From: Anthopleura xanthogrammica
Lineage: Eukaryota; Cnidaria; Anthozoa; Actiniaria; Actiniidae
Assembly (NCBI GenBank): GCA_964019055.1
Contig: OZ025218.1
Span: forward strand, 2,563,191 to 2,627,190
Length of the DNA: 64,000 nucleotides
Direction of reading: 5' to 3'
Of this stretch, positions 1-10,109 are shown in pieces; positions within the stretch are counted from its first letter, which is position 1, and each line of letters opens with the position of its first letter. The notes beneath the pieces are model-generated. The model had not been told where the DNA came from. It searched no databases and saw only the letters and a list, made by a program, of their open reading frames with translations. Made by a program: the position numbers and the translations under genes.

Positions 1-59
1 GCCGCTCGAACCCTCGATAAGAGTCAATAATTCGCCTCTAGTTCAGCCAAAATTACACA

Positions 60-242
60 TCACGCCGAAATTCTTTCACAGAACCTTAGTCCGATATCTG
101 ATACAACCACACAATCGATCTCCCTTTCGGAATTCAACGCTAACATTTTCAAAAGCCAATTTTTTTGGAAGCCATTGCCAATCGGATGTGATATGAACCA
201 ACCAAGGTTGGAACGGCTTTCAACCGTCGTTACAAAAACCAT
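60..242 (-). CDS. Small hypothetical protein (60 aa), possibly part of a virus-like block
   Basis: An ATG-started frame of 60 codons runs to a TGA at 60-62. A TATA-like run (TATATATAAAC on the minus strand, about 291-302) lies some 50 bases upstream of the ATG, a plausible promoter spacing. The frame also stays open for about 27 codons upstream of the ATG, back to a TAG, and the base before that region (CCAATAG) could instead be a splice acceptor. No domain is recognised. The product has no signal peptide or clear membrane segment. It shares the compact, intronless style of the ORFs between 1071 and 4416. It could be a chance ORF. Confidence 0.25.
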   Translation of the reverse strand: MVFVTTVESRSNLGWFISHPIGNGFQKNWLLKMLALNSEREIDCVVVSDIGLRFCERISA

Positions 243-1070
243 GCGTACCCTCCCCTCAAATCCTTCTGTGTTGATTGATACAAGTACGTTGTTTATATAT
301 ATTTTAAATGAATCACGTCTCTATTGGCAAATTGCTATTGGTCGGCTAAAACAATAGCAGTGACATTTGTTAACCTTGGAGGGGAGGGTACTGGAGCATC
401 TCTTTCTTTTGACCTTGCTTCGGTGTTCTTGGCCTTTTCTGTTTGGTTTCTTGTTGGCCTCCTAAATACACCGATAATTTGTAAAAACATATGTGTAAGA
501 TTGGTGAATCATCTCGCCGATGTGCACTTGTACCTTTGTTTTAAGTTAAAAGTCAATGTAATCTTGAAAAAACACGACTCTTTTCTGACTTCGAGGTATC
601 TTACATCGTTCGTTGTGAAAAGAAAAATCTGAAGTACGGCTATTCAGTTCCTTAGCGAGGGCAACGGTTTATGAAGAAAGCCTAATTGGTTGAGGTTGAG
701 GCTCAAACTATAATGGAATTTTATCGTTGTTTTGGTAACTTGTATAACCAGTGCATGTACAGACAAACAAGACAAAGAACTGGTAAAGGGGTCTGATCTG
801 TTAGATTTTGATGAAAAATGTAATAAAATTTAGCTGCTGTTGTGAATCCATCAGGTTGGTTTTATTGTTTATCGCTGATAGGAGTCATTACATTTCAATG
901 TGCCAAAAACAATAGGCTGTTTTTACACAACTTTGTTGTAAATCATTGTATATAAACATGGATACACACTTTGAAGGAAAAGGTATTTATTAAGACTTCA
1001 GAAAAGCATTCGTCCCTTCGTTTCTCACAAGGAACCTGTGGTATCAAGGATAAATAATTATTAAGTTTAT
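243..1070. other. Stretch without a convincing gene
   Basis: No recognisable domain is present. On the minus strand 321-461 there is a 47-codon open stretch without ATG, rich in Lys/Arg and ending in a Cys cluster (motif KRKRC, then CHCYC). It follows a possible acceptor (GTATTTAG) and might be an exon or part of the virus-like block, but this cannot be shown. Confidence 0.2.
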
Positions 1071-1562
1071 TCAAGCAAAGAATGTACGGAATTTGTCGTG
1101 TTTCGATAAGTGTCTCACGTAAGGTTTGTTCTTGCGACGAACGACTTTTCTTCTCTTGCTTTTAGATAGTAGTGGCGATTCGGTAATCATATCGGTTTGA
1201 ATCTTAGGATGAATTTGGTCAGCTAGGGTATATTGAATGTCTTTGTGCTTGTGCATCACTTCGGTCAGTACAGAGGACTCTTGTGGCTTTTCCTTGTTAC
1301 TTGGTATCGGTTTCATTTCATCTCCTGGAAGGGTGGTCATCGAACAAATGGCTGGTATGGTGCTGACCATTTCGCTCAAGTCCCCCAAGACGTTTTTCAA
1401 TTCTTCGAATTCATCCACAGAAAGAGCCACTCCATAGACTGTTGGAACTTTTCCTTTCTCCAATCCATCATTATACTTGCGGATATGCGCTCTTATCTGT
1501 CCTTGAAATTCGTTGACGGTAGCATAATAACCCCGAGTGCCTAACTTTAATAAAGTAGCCAT
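1071..1562 (-). CDS. PC4-like single-stranded-DNA-binding domain protein (163 aa)
   Basis: Residues about 5 to 62 (from the ATG at 1562) resemble the C-terminal domain of transcriptional coactivator p15/PC4. A GYYATVNEFQGQ strand pair is followed by an IRKY strand, a G/K-rich turn, and V-ALSVDEFEELKNVLGDL as the strand plus C-terminal helix (human PC4 has YVSVRDFKGKVLIDIREY then a GISL...W..L helix). PC4 folds bind single-stranded or melted DNA and act in RNA polymerase II transcription or DNA maintenance. The C-terminal third is basic (KSKRRKVVRRKNK, near residues 134-146), a probable nuclear or DNA-binding tail. The frame is open about 15 codons further upstream, but only to a TTG, so ATG 1562 (A at -3) is preferred. 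The TGA stop shares its last base with an AATAAA signal (1071-1066 minus), a very compact 3' end. Host paralogue versus viral or transposon gene is undecided. Confidence 0.6.
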   Translation of the reverse strand: MATLLKLGTRGYYATVNEFQGQIRAHIRKYNDGLEKGKVPTVYGVALSVDEFEELKNVLGDLSEMVSTIPAICSMTTLPGDEMKPIPSNKEKPQESSVLTEVMHKHKDIQYTLADQIHPKIQTDMITESPLLSKSKRRKVVRRKNKPYVRHLSKHDKFRTFFA

Positions 1563-2744
1563 AGTTTTCGTTATCGTGTAAGTCTTCTCCGTGTGGGATT
1601 TGTCCAAGAATCTACTAGGATATAATCAGTATAACTCCTGCGCATGGTCATATCACAAAAAAATGCATTAAAGCTCGTTCAGACCACCATAAGTTAATAA
1701 TAGAAAGGATAATAAAGGAGAAGGTCGGTCGATTTGATTTGTTGTTTTGTCCAACTCAACTGTTTCCATTGTCTTGTATACAATAGCCTGGTCTGGACTT
1801 GTCCGAAGCCACCTCGAAAATAATAGCTCACCGCTTGCCCGTCATTTTATGGTAATAAGGAATAAAAATAATTAAATCCGCCGCAATAAATACACTCACT
1901 GCATAAAGCCACCTATGACATCACAGATTTGAATCTCTACTTATCGATTAAAATCCTCTATTCTATTGTTTTTCATTAGAGTTTTCCGATTTACAGGTAC
2001 TAAGGCCGATTTGGCACTAATAGTACCGCGCTAGTATCACTGTTCAATATGCCTACATTCTGGTCATAATATGGTTTTGTACTAAAGATTTTATTCATTA
2101 ATATTTGTACAGTTTATTTATGACTCTTATTCAAAATGTTGAAGAAAAGCGAAAAATTTCACCATAGACACTCACTGCAAAAGAGTGTGATATTGATTGG
2201 ATAAAAACCGAAGGCTATTGATGAGCTATGAATATCATTCCGTAGACTGAAAATTGATTTCATGAAAATTCAATCTCAATCATACACTTCTGTTATGAAT
2301 AAGATATCAGATCGAGCTAGCTAATATGATGATTGACTTTGCAATTATAGAGCTTGTGTGTCCGGCAAAATGTTTTCAGCAAGGCACCAGGCGATAGGCA
2401 CCGATGAAATTTTTATTATACTCTTATCATTTTATCACAAATATCGTTTTGTACAAACTCAGTTCTAAAATTACAATTGTCGCTGATAATTCCAAAGCAG
2501 GAAAAAGAATTATAAATATATGAGAACGTTGTGAGATCATTATTATTTATCAATCGTTTCTAAAGTTTACAAAATCGCTCCTGTCAAGCATGTGAGAATT
2601 CGTACAGAGAAGGCTAAACTCAGAGTTTATTTTATAATTAAAGTTAACTTTTAATTTGAGCCATGGTTCGTCCGTAATTCGGCGAGATTTTCTTGCGACT
2701 TCTGGTTCACTGGTTCTTGTTAGTTCTGCAGTGATAATTTAGTA
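1563..2744. other. AT-rich intergenic stretch
   Basis: No coding region or known repeat is recognised. It separates the PC4-like gene from the divergently oriented proline-rich ORF, so promoters for both should lie here. TATA-like tracts occur near 2507-2520 and 2628-2640, but none is decisive. Confidence 0.3.
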
Positions 2745-3215
2745 ATGCCTCCCCCTCCTCCACCTACCAGTGCTTTTGAATCAAACTATTATCATTTTGA
2801 TGACAATTTCTGTTCTGCTAGAAAACCAGCCTCTGCATGTTTGCAAGACTTTTTCCTAATCCTATGCCAGACAGAAATGCTGGTCGCGATGTTTGCCATT
2901 TCACCGCCACCTGATGAAGCATCTAACTTTCTTCCTCCACCCGCATCATCACCTATCACAGCCTCTCCTCTGTTACTCTCCACTGAACCACAAATGCAAC
3001 AGACTCCTACATCATCTCTCATGGCACCTTCTCCTTTGATACAACCACCTTCTTCTTTATTGACCCCACCTGATTCACTTCCCAAACGTCGAAAACGACC
3101 GCATCTTGAACTGAAAAACTATTTAGAAGGCAATCCGACTAAACAGTATGGAAAAAGTGTGTGTCGATCAGTACGAGTAAAGATGAACCGTTCCCCTTAT
3201 GAGTATGAGCACTAG
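2745..3215 (+). CDS. Proline/serine-rich hypothetical protein with nuclear-localisation-like motif (156 aa)
   Basis: The ATG is followed by six prolines. The middle (residues about 53-115) is a low-complexity P/S/T-rich linker. The C-terminal 40 residues are different: they contain a basic motif (PKRRKRP, near residue 117) that looks like a nuclear localisation signal, then a helical-looking Lys/Arg-rich tail. No enzyme domain is seen. AATAAA signals follow at 3232-3237 and 3268-3273, within 60 bases of the stop. It is divergent to the PC4-like gene and convergent with the two minus-strand ORFs at 3514-4416. Low-complexity composition makes homology hard to judge. An open frame of this length in AT-rich DNA with a prompt poly(A) signal argues for a real gene. 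Confidence 0.45.
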   Translation: MPPPPPPTSAFESNYYHFDDNFCSARKPASACLQDFFLILCQTEMLVAMFAISPPPDEASNFLPPPASSPITASPLLLSTEPQMQQTPTSSLMAPSPLIQPPSSLLTPPDSLPKRRKRPHLELKNYLEGNPTKQYGKSVCRSVRVKMNRSPYEYEH

Positions 3216-3513
3216 TTCATACCCTTAGAATAATAAAAATGGTTGATATTACTGCCGTTAAATGACGAATAAAGGTTTTATACTTCAAACGCTTTCCTTC
3301 GTATTTGAATAATTAGCTGCATGTAACTTGCAGTTGTCATTGCTTGTTGTTTATGAGTCATTAATCGTATTGTTTTGTAGACAATAGTCTGGTCTTGACG
3401 ACAGTTATTTGAAAGCACAAGATAGATTGAATGGATTTTATTGAGAACAAAAATGAATAAATCTTGGCATACAACAAACAAAAAAAACTACACAAAATAT
3501 TTCTTGTAAAGTA

Positions 3514-3882
3514 TTAGAACCATAATTTTTCCTCAGTGCATTTCTTGTGAAGTAACAGAGCTTTACGCGCATTAGTTTCGCGACTGGTAAACTGTTGTCC
3601 CGTTTCATGGATCTTGTACTCGTAGGTAGGAATTATAGTAAAGTAGGTATAAGGTAGTTTCACTACTGTGTAGCCACCATTTTTCTCAGAGAAGAAACAG
3701 CATCCATTTTTTGCAGACTTCAACATCTTTTCCCAGGGTATTATTTTGGTGTAGGTACCATCTGGTAGGAAAAACACCTGCCCGATTAAACTTGAGGCAA
3801 TCTGATTCAGATACAATTTTCTGTTGCGTACTACCGAGGCCTGTTCATTAATCCTGTGTTCTTCACACATGAACTCAATCAT
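3514..3882 (-). CDS. Hypothetical protein (122 aa), second ORF of a minus-strand pair
   Basis: An ATG at 3882 (a second in-frame ATG lies four codons on) opens 122 codons to TAA at 3514-3516. An AATAAA signal on the minus strand at 3442-3437 lies about 72 bases beyond the stop. It begins 21 bases after the stop of the 3904-4416 ORF on the same strand, so the two look co-transcribed. The protein is mixed alpha/beta in composition, has a CCFF-S-KNGG turn near residue 57 and a basic C-terminus. No signal peptide, membrane helix or known motif is visible. Function is unknown. It is most likely part of the same inserted block as its neighbours. Confidence 0.42.
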   Translation of the reverse strand: MIEFMCEEHRINEQASVVRNRKLYLNQIASSLIGQVFFLPDGTYTKIIPWEKMLKSAKNGCCFFSEKNGGYTVVKLPYTYFTIIPTYEYKIHETGQQFTSRETNARKALLLHKKCTEEKLWF

Positions 3883-3903
3883 TCTCTCACAGCTGTGATT
3901 CTC

Positions 3904-4416
3904 CTAAAGATCTCGAATGTACTTGGTCAGCACCGCATGGGGCGCAGAATACAGAGGGTGTTCTCGCTGTATGGTATACTCTTGAAGTAAAACGTGGGGA
4001 ATAAAGTGAAGTACTTTCTCAGGAGGGAGTTCTACTTGCATACGATCCCATACTTTGTGAAATATGGTGTGCCAGGATTCTTTGTTTGCTCTCAAGGAAA
4101 GCAATTCAATCAAGTTCGGTCTTCTTCCATGGATTATTCGGAATTCGCACAGATTTACATCGATGCCTAGTCGTTCACCCATGTGATAAAATAACAATCT
4201 AAATAAGGTTTTCAGTTCTTGTATGATTTCAGAATCAAAACTGAGGACAGGACCACTTCTTAATTCCATAATGATCCCTATGACCGCTAGAGCTGAATAC
4301 AGCAAATGGTCTTTTCCAAGAAAAAATATTCTAATTCTAATTCTTCCTAGCTCAGTTTTCGAAAGATGTATTTTTTGCGACTCATATAAATGGTGTTCAG
4401 TGAAAGCCTTGCTCAA
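3904..4416 (-). CDS. Hypothetical protein (up to 170 aa open frame), first ORF of a minus-strand pair
   Basis: The frame is open for 170 codons but its first in-frame ATG is codon 50 (position 4269), giving a 121-aa product. A stop lies just upstream of the open region, so initiation is at 4269, at a non-ATG codon, or after splicing. A TATAAG box on the minus strand near 4436-4441 lies about 25 bases before the open region. A short out-of-frame upstream ATG ORF lies near 4385-4350. The product is rich in Leu, His and Arg with several predicted helices (for example the segment around LLSLRANKESW). No known domain is recognised. The neighbouring ORF starts 21 bases after its stop. Confidence 0.4.
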   Translation of the reverse strand: MSKAFTEHHLYESQKIHLSKTELGRIRIRIFFLGKDHLLYSALAVIGIIMELRSGPVLSFDSEIIQELKTLFRLLFYHMGERLGIDVNLCEFRIIHGRRPNLIELLSLRANKESWHTIFHKVWDRMQVELPPEKVLHFIPHVLLQEYTIQREHPLYSAPHAVLTKYIRDL

Positions 4417-4435
4417 AATTCAAAATCCCCGCGAC

Positions 4436-4441
4436 TTATAA
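4436..4441 (-). promoter_or_regulatory. TATA-like box for the 3904-4416 ORF
   Basis: On the minus strand the sequence reads TATAAG in an otherwise G-rich stretch. It lies 20-30 bases upstream of the open region of the 3904-4416 ORF, the normal TATA-to-start spacing for RNA polymerase II. Inference from position only. Confidence 0.3.
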
Positions 4442-4530
4442 ATCGAATACCAAAACAAAAGACTTGCCCAACAATAGTACATTTATGAATAATTAACGAA
4501 TCTATTACGTCACTGGGTCACCATGACAAC

Positions 4531-4617
4531 AAATAAACAACCGGCCCATCAACCGGCCCATCAATGCCCATCCATTGCCCATCCGAAAAGGAGCCTGTGC
4601 CATGCACAAACTACTAC
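4531..4617. repeat. Short direct repeats at the left edge of the tandem array
   Basis: The motif CCGGCCCATCAA occurs twice in tandem, followed by two copies of a related TGCCCATCC motif. About 20-40 bases later the sequence becomes identical to the start of the other array units (from about 4618). These repeats mark the boundary between unique flank and array and might reflect the original duplication breakpoint. Confidence 0.5.
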
Positions 4618-5282
4618 TTGGATTTTTGATGAGGATTGCTTATGAAATTTGATTTGATCTATTTTCTTAAAATAAAAGTAAAATGATCTAAAATGAACAT
4701 CAGTACGTTTATTTATGTGGTATTCGATCAAGACATAAGAATTCATTTCTTTCAGGATTTGAAATGATCAGTTCAACAAGCTGTAAATGTCATGGGCCTC
4801 TTCGACTAAAGTACAACTTTTATACCGTATTCAACTGAGTTCTCAGTTCAAAAAAGCTGTAAATGTTGCCATCCGAATGCTAATTTCGAATTCAGTGTTC
4901 CATTATGCTGAAAATACGTGCATTCCAAAATAGATGCAGCAGGCGCACGTAGGACTAAAGGAATATTTTGTTTTTGTTTTGACACGATACTTCAAAGTTT
5001 AGAAACAGAAAGCAAAAGGAGATTTGCTTATTGCAATTTTATTTTCTTTGGTTTTAATTCTTACACTTTTGGAAAACTCTTGGACAGTCAATCAGATTGG
5101 ATGTTTGAGGTGGATTCCTTTTGAAAAACTGTTTTTTTCTTTTTTTCTCAAAATAAGAGTGAAATTATCCAATATCAACATCAGTACGTTTATTTCATAT
5201 GGTATTCATACACATCTTTAGTCAAAATGTTAAAAAAAACTCCTCAAACTTAAGGATCTAATATATCTACATCATGCGTCAT

Positions 5283-5321
5283 TCATGTTTCAGAGTCATC
5301 ATCATAGTCTACTTCCACAAG
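5283..5321 (-). other. Candidate terminal exon in unit 1 (12 codons plus stop, acidic end)
   Basis: On the minus strand an AAG acceptor-like site is followed, in phase 0, by LVEVDYDDDSET and TGA. An AATAAA signal (CATATGAAATAAACG context) lies about 90 bases downstream. Equivalent frames are at 16194-16232, 25182-25220, 37981-38019 and 53713-53751. All keep the stop; differences are synonymous (GAT/GAC, ACA/ACT) or single replacements (L/V, S/P). It might be an alternative 3' exon of the peptide gene, since exon 2 has a phase-0 donor, or a relic exon. The acceptor lacks a good pyrimidine tract. Confidence 0.25.
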
Positions 5322-5806
5322 CTTTTCATAATTGCCTCCAGTGTCTCATCTAGCCGTTCACCAGAAGAAAACTATACTGGCTTTAAGATAAATTTATTAC
5401 GCACCTACAATTGGAACTTATTATGGCAAATTCAGGTTTTAATACAAAGGTCCTATGCTTAGTTAGTTATCCGGGAACACTTATGGTGAAAAACTAAAAA
5501 CTCTCTTATTTAAATCGGATTGAAATCGGAGATTAAGGTGGCTCGATGTGGTTTTGTCGGTGCGCTAAATCGCATATATGTGGAAGCAAACAATTCCTGG
5601 GGGAAAGAAAGATTTAAAGAGAAAGATTAAATTAAAAAAAAACATGAAATGTTAGTGCGTTTTCATTAAATATCTTGAAGGATGAGTACTTTGCTCAAGG
5701 TTGAGAAAATTTGAATCTCCTTGTTACATTATGCTGAAAATGTATGCTTTCCGAAATAGATTATTATAGAGAAGCACTATAGTTAAGAAAAAAATGGGAA
5801 CCCATC

Positions 5807-7587
5807 TTATATCCTTGGCCATTTGTAGGTTAACTCCCCTTTCAGGCTTTCCTTTACGTTCACCACGTAGAGAATGCTGACACTTTTTTGAGGCCCTGGA
5901 CTTGATAAGCTATTCGGCATCTCGGTGTTTTGGGCAAAATTGTTAAGTCATGATCAGTGCCGACTTCATCAAATAGGCCCACTCGCGCAAGTATTAGCTC
6001 CTTTTCAGAGGAAACACTTCCTTGGGCAACTTTCAATTGTCTAAGATGAGGATTGCTAGAACATGAAATAAGAGGGCGAAGCTCATTTTGTTCTCCACGA
6101 TACTGTCTAGATGAAAGACTACATTGAATAGTACAATGCCTTGCAAATGAACATAACAGTTGAGACATTGCTTTAAAATGCATTAAAATGCATTAAGTCC
6201 AACTCACGTGTTTTCCCTATAACAAGCGATTTTTATGCACATTGACCGGCGGGTTTCCTGTGTGACGTCCGCTGACCACAGGCTCAGTCACGCCATGAGA
6301 TGCTCGAATTTTGCTCGGATTTCATAGCAAAGCAAAGTATACCGTAGCAATCTAGGAATATGGTCGGTAGTTTTCTTAGGTAGTAAAGAGGAAGATATAT
6401 GATGTGTATATTCATCAAATTTTGTGTTGTTTTGCACTTCGCCGAAAGGAATGCTTCGCTATAAGACTATCGAACGACCGACGGTCCTTTGAAATACAGC
6501 AGCCACTTTAGCACACTGCAAGAGGGCCTGATGTAAGTATAAAAGCTTTTATTGATTGATACATAGTTGATCCAAGGAAACAGCTTCCATGTTACTGAAG
6601 TAATCCACTATACAATTTTAGAAAGCCGTTCTTGATATTGTTATGCGAAGCCAAATGCCATCAAAATGCATAACGTCAACATTGTCACGTAAGCGTAGAT
6701 TTTCACTCACCTGTACTTGTCAACCCTTCAGCCGCCGACCAAAATTTAGAATAAATATAATACAAATCTTTATTATAATGCTAAGTTATGGCATATATTC
6801 AACGATTTCATTTATGTACTTAGATATCGAAAATATCGAGCTTTTTCGGAAGAATCATCATTTACAAAGTGATAAGTTGACGCTGTTTTTCGAAAACAAA
6901 TGGCCTTATCTCTAATTATATCGGAGTTTCACTGTTTTTGAACCTCTCAGGGAGTCCAATGATTAAGTAAACATGCAAAAGAGTTGGAAAAACGGTTGGA
7001 AATGCACCAAAATACTCATCTTGCCATCGTAGTTTGACGATTTGGAGAAAATATTATTGCTCTCAATGACAGGTTTCAAGCACGGCCTGCGCAGAGAAAT
7101 TAAGAGGTCCCAATAATTTTATTCTTGAATTCCTTAGACCAACCATAGAATTAAACGGTGATGGTGTTGTCATTTGAATATAGCCTTGGCCATTGGAGAT
7201 ATTTGGTCATCAAATTGGCCTATTTTGGCATGTTATTTTATAGGGTTATTTATTAACGTCTTCTGATTGACAAGGCTTCAATCAAACCACTGCAAACTCC
7301 TGTCATGGATTGACAAAAGATGTAAGTATACTCATGTCCAGTCAAAATAAAATCTGTTGAATTCTGAGAGTTTGGGAGGTCTTCACTTTTTCCATTTTGC
7401 AGGGTGAATTTTTTGAGATTTTTGGAAAAAAAGCAGGGGGGTAGTCTAACTCCCCCCGGATAATTCCGAATTCCGAAATATTTTGGCATGTTGAGTTTTT
7501 GAGTGAAGCCTTTCTTTGTGCCAAGTTTCATTGAAATCGGAGAGATGGCATGTATCACGTCTGCCTGGTCCTCTCATAGACAGGCTC
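5807..7587. mobile_element. Unit-1-specific insertion or replacement (1.78 kb)
   Basis: Units 2-5 have about 270 bp between the shared motifs GGGAACCCATC and TTAATGGTTTCTGG, while unit 1 has 1781 bp of unrelated sequence. It removes the AATAAA that follows the peptide 3' exon in the other units. It contains the coding-like stretch 5860-6183 (-) and little else recognisable. No clear terminal inverted repeats or target duplication were found, so it may be a replacement rather than a simple insertion. Confidence 0.5.
5860..6183 (-). pseudogene. Coding-like fragment, probably from a transposon ORF
   Basis: The frame reads 107 codons; codons 16-107 look protein-like (balanced composition, Cys pairs, ordinary codon use). 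A GTGAGT donor lies just upstream on the minus strand (about 6205), so the fragment may be an exon. The segment DHDLTILPKTPR recalls a zinc-binding TICPKHR-type motif seen in some uncharacterised cnidarian ORFs, with the Cys and His lost here. That comparison is from memory and weak. It lies inside the unit-1-only insertion, which fits a transposon remnant. Confidence 0.3.
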
Positions 7588-7619
7588 TTAATGGTTTCTG
7601 GACTGTTGGGATGAAGAAG

Positions 7620-7694
7620 CTATTCGTATTCATTCTTCCTCCCGAAAGCACTCATCCTTCTAAATCTGGCTTCCTTCTTGGATTCATCAAATAC
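7620..7694 (-). CDS. Peptide gene, probable 3' coding exon, unit 1
   Basis: A strong acceptor (pyrimidine-rich tract ending TTTATCTAG) precedes 24 codons and a TAG in phase 0. The residues are charged: VFDESKKEARF, then RRMSAFGRK, then NEYE. A dibasic RR before MSAF and a GRK after it resemble prohormone cleavage plus amidation signals. Exon 2 of the peptide gene has a phase-0 donor (AAG|GTACC) 2.5 kb upstream on the same strand, so the natural model joins them in place of the last three codons of exon 2. The exon is open in all five units; the units differ only by conservative changes (D/E, K/R, R/K, F/L), which argues for a real coding exon. The usual downstream AATAAA is lost in this unit because of the 5807-7587 insertion. 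Confidence 0.5.
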   Translation of the reverse strand, partial: VFDESKKEARFRRMSAFGRKNEYE

Positions 7695-8773
7695 CTAGAT
7701 AAAGAAAAGAAACTTCTCTAAAGCTTGACACAATGTTATTAAAAAAACTTATTATAGAAAACGCATGCCAATGCGTTAAATAACATTGATAAAATAAATA
7801 TTGTTTTTCTGAGTCTTTCTAAAGGTGGTATCTTCGCATGCAAAGATGGTATATTTTCTTCACATGAGAAGATACTTCTTCTGACATGAAATAGTTTAAT
7901 TCTAAAATGTATTAAGATAAGATGTCTATTCGACAATAATTTATTAAACAGTATATTACGAGACAACTTTGCAGGTACAAATTTGTTCTATTCGTGTTGA
8001 GAAATGTCACACTTTTTTTTGTTTCTTTAATTGTTTGTTTGTTTTTGGGTTTTCGGTTTTGGCTTATTTATTTTTTTAAATAGACTAATTCCATAAGTCG
8101 GTGGTACTGCTCTTTCGTCGATTCTGGATAACGCTTATACAACCTAGTAGAACGACGACATCTCAGTCTATTGTTTTAAGAGGCCGATTGTTTTAGCAAA
8201 GCTCCCGCTCCGGCCCGCGCGAGCGGAACACTATAATTAATGAAAAATGGTAACCCATCGATTTGATTGCGATATCACCTTGTCAATACGGCATCCGGGT
8301 TCCTGCGCACTTTGCTTACTCAAATGCACAGAAAACATCACAATATGTAGTCAAAGATGGATCAAGAAGTATTTTTTTCCTTTGGTTTTGCAAAGCGAAG
8401 AATACGTTTTATCTATGACTGAAAGCACAGATTTCAGAATTAAAGAAGTCGACAACACTAGCTGCAGAAACTCTCGACAAGGCCGTTGTTTCGGCAAACA
8501 TTGACAGAACAACGTGGATTGTTGTTTTTACTGCATTTTACGTTTTTACATCCTTTTCTTCATTATTTATGAACCAAAAAAGCGATACTTGAAGCTTTGA
8601 ATTGTGGTTTTTGATTCCATTTTAAGAAAAAAGGCTACAAAAAAGACGTAGTTTTGTTTGAAAATAATATTTGACGGCCAGCGAGCCTCCCTCGCGCAGG
8701 ATATTGTGATGTCAAAACCAGATTCCCTGAAACTTCCCATATGAATAGTTTTTTTAATAATTCTACAGATAAT

Positions 8774-9229
8774 TTATTTCAAAGTACACATAACCTTTTT
8801 TTCAATGCCTTCAATACTGATTGTACATGAATCAGTTAAATAGTTCAATGGTCAATTATTTTTTGGTTTCAGTGATACGTCTTTAAGATATGAAGGCTTA
8901 TACTTCCAATATATTAATGACTATGACGTCTAGTAAGGCTTCATTAAATATACAAGCTACATATAAAAGCACCACTATTTTACTCATGGTTTACATAAAT
9001 GAAATTTGTTTTCTTAAAATGGCCAGTGTTTAGTATTACTAGTCAAAACAAATACACTAAAATACCTTAGTAGACGTCACCGTCATTAACATATTGGAGG
9101 TATAAACCTTCATATCTTAAAGACGCATCACTCAGATCAAGACATATTTTACCATTCGACTATTTACTTCATGTAGAATCAGTATTGGAGGCATTGAAAA
9201 AAGCTCATGTGCATACTAATGTTGAATAA
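8774..9229. mobile_element. Palindromic foldback element, unit 1
   Basis: Two arms of 150-170 bases (left to about 8941, right from about 9061) are reverse complements with about 10% mismatch and a 120-base spacer. The inner part is best: AGTGATACGTCTTTAAGATA against its complement near 9117-9134. Copies lie at 18115-18571 and 26892-27348; units 4 and 5 lack it. The 71-codon frame inside (for example 18231-18446) is an accident of the palindrome. Likely a MITE or an old inverted duplication. Confidence 0.55.
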
Positions 9230-9818
9230 CATATGAAAAAAGAATACAAATTACACCAAATATTTGCTATTTATCGGGCTTTTTCCAACCAATAGTATTA
9301 CAAAATCGCAATATGGACTTATAAGAAACTAAAAGCTTGTTTGTGTTTGTGGACATGTTAGATATTTCGCTGGATCAAAGTTAAGAATAAATTCCGAACA
9401 ACATTTTCAAAGATAAATTACTAACAAAGAAAATCATTATTTTGCATTAATAAATCTGTTTCTTGTTCTTGCATGTGTAATTAAACTAATGTAAGCTCAC
9501 AGCTTATAATATATTTCGAAAACTTTTGATGTAGTTCACTTTCCAATCAAAAAATCTTCACATTTCCTGAATAACATCCTTTATTGTATGATTATCAATG
9601 ACATACCTATATTTCTTTATTTTAAAAATTTGATATTTTCACATTATATTTTGTCCAGAAACGTCTACTTCAGAATATTAGACATTAAAAAATTTCATGT
9701 TATAACATGTTATTTTCACATGTGAAAATATCATCACTATAGTAACATACTTCTTATAGCAGAAAAAAAGCTCAAAAAAGCTTTCTTTTCTTTTTCATTG
9801 ATAATTATATAATAAACA

Positions 9819-9903
9819 GAATATTACATGGGCGCTTGGAGTTACGAATTTTATCTTCTCGTGTTAAAAATCTCTAATCGTTCGCTGCGCCCATGTAATA
9901 TTC
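9819..9903. mobile_element. Short hairpin element with 17-bp perfect terminal repeats, unit 1
   Basis: GAATATTACATGGGCGC at 9819-9835 is answered by its exact complement at 9887-9903. The interior is 51 bases. Copies: 19161-19246 and 27937-28021 (one mismatch). A very small MITE or a structured relic. Confidence 0.5.
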
Positions 9904-10109
9904 TCTATTTGTTCTAGACATATATTCATATATGTTCTAAAATCTAATTAGTTTTCTTCCAACTAAATACGTTCAGTTCTGATGCTTTTGAAGGTTTAAA
10001 ATATTAATTTTTCTTACAATTTTTTTTTTCTTGTAAAATCACAAGAAGAAGTGGTCCAACGATTGTCACGTTTTTAGCACTATATATACTCTTGCATGGG
10101 AGCTCCGCT

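Noticed and set aside
321..461. Basic, Cys-ended open stretch on the minus strand
   Set aside because: No ATG and only a weak acceptor, so it cannot be supported as a gene.
4739..4800. LVELIISNPER-type frame after a TTTACAG acceptor, as another peptide 3' exon
   Set aside because: Its stop is not kept in units 2 and 3, so it is only mentioned with the relic exons.
7739..7966. 75-80-codon minus-strand frame repeated in all five units
   Set aside because: Lies in the proposed peptide intron, has no splice or poly(A) context, and changes length by indels between units.
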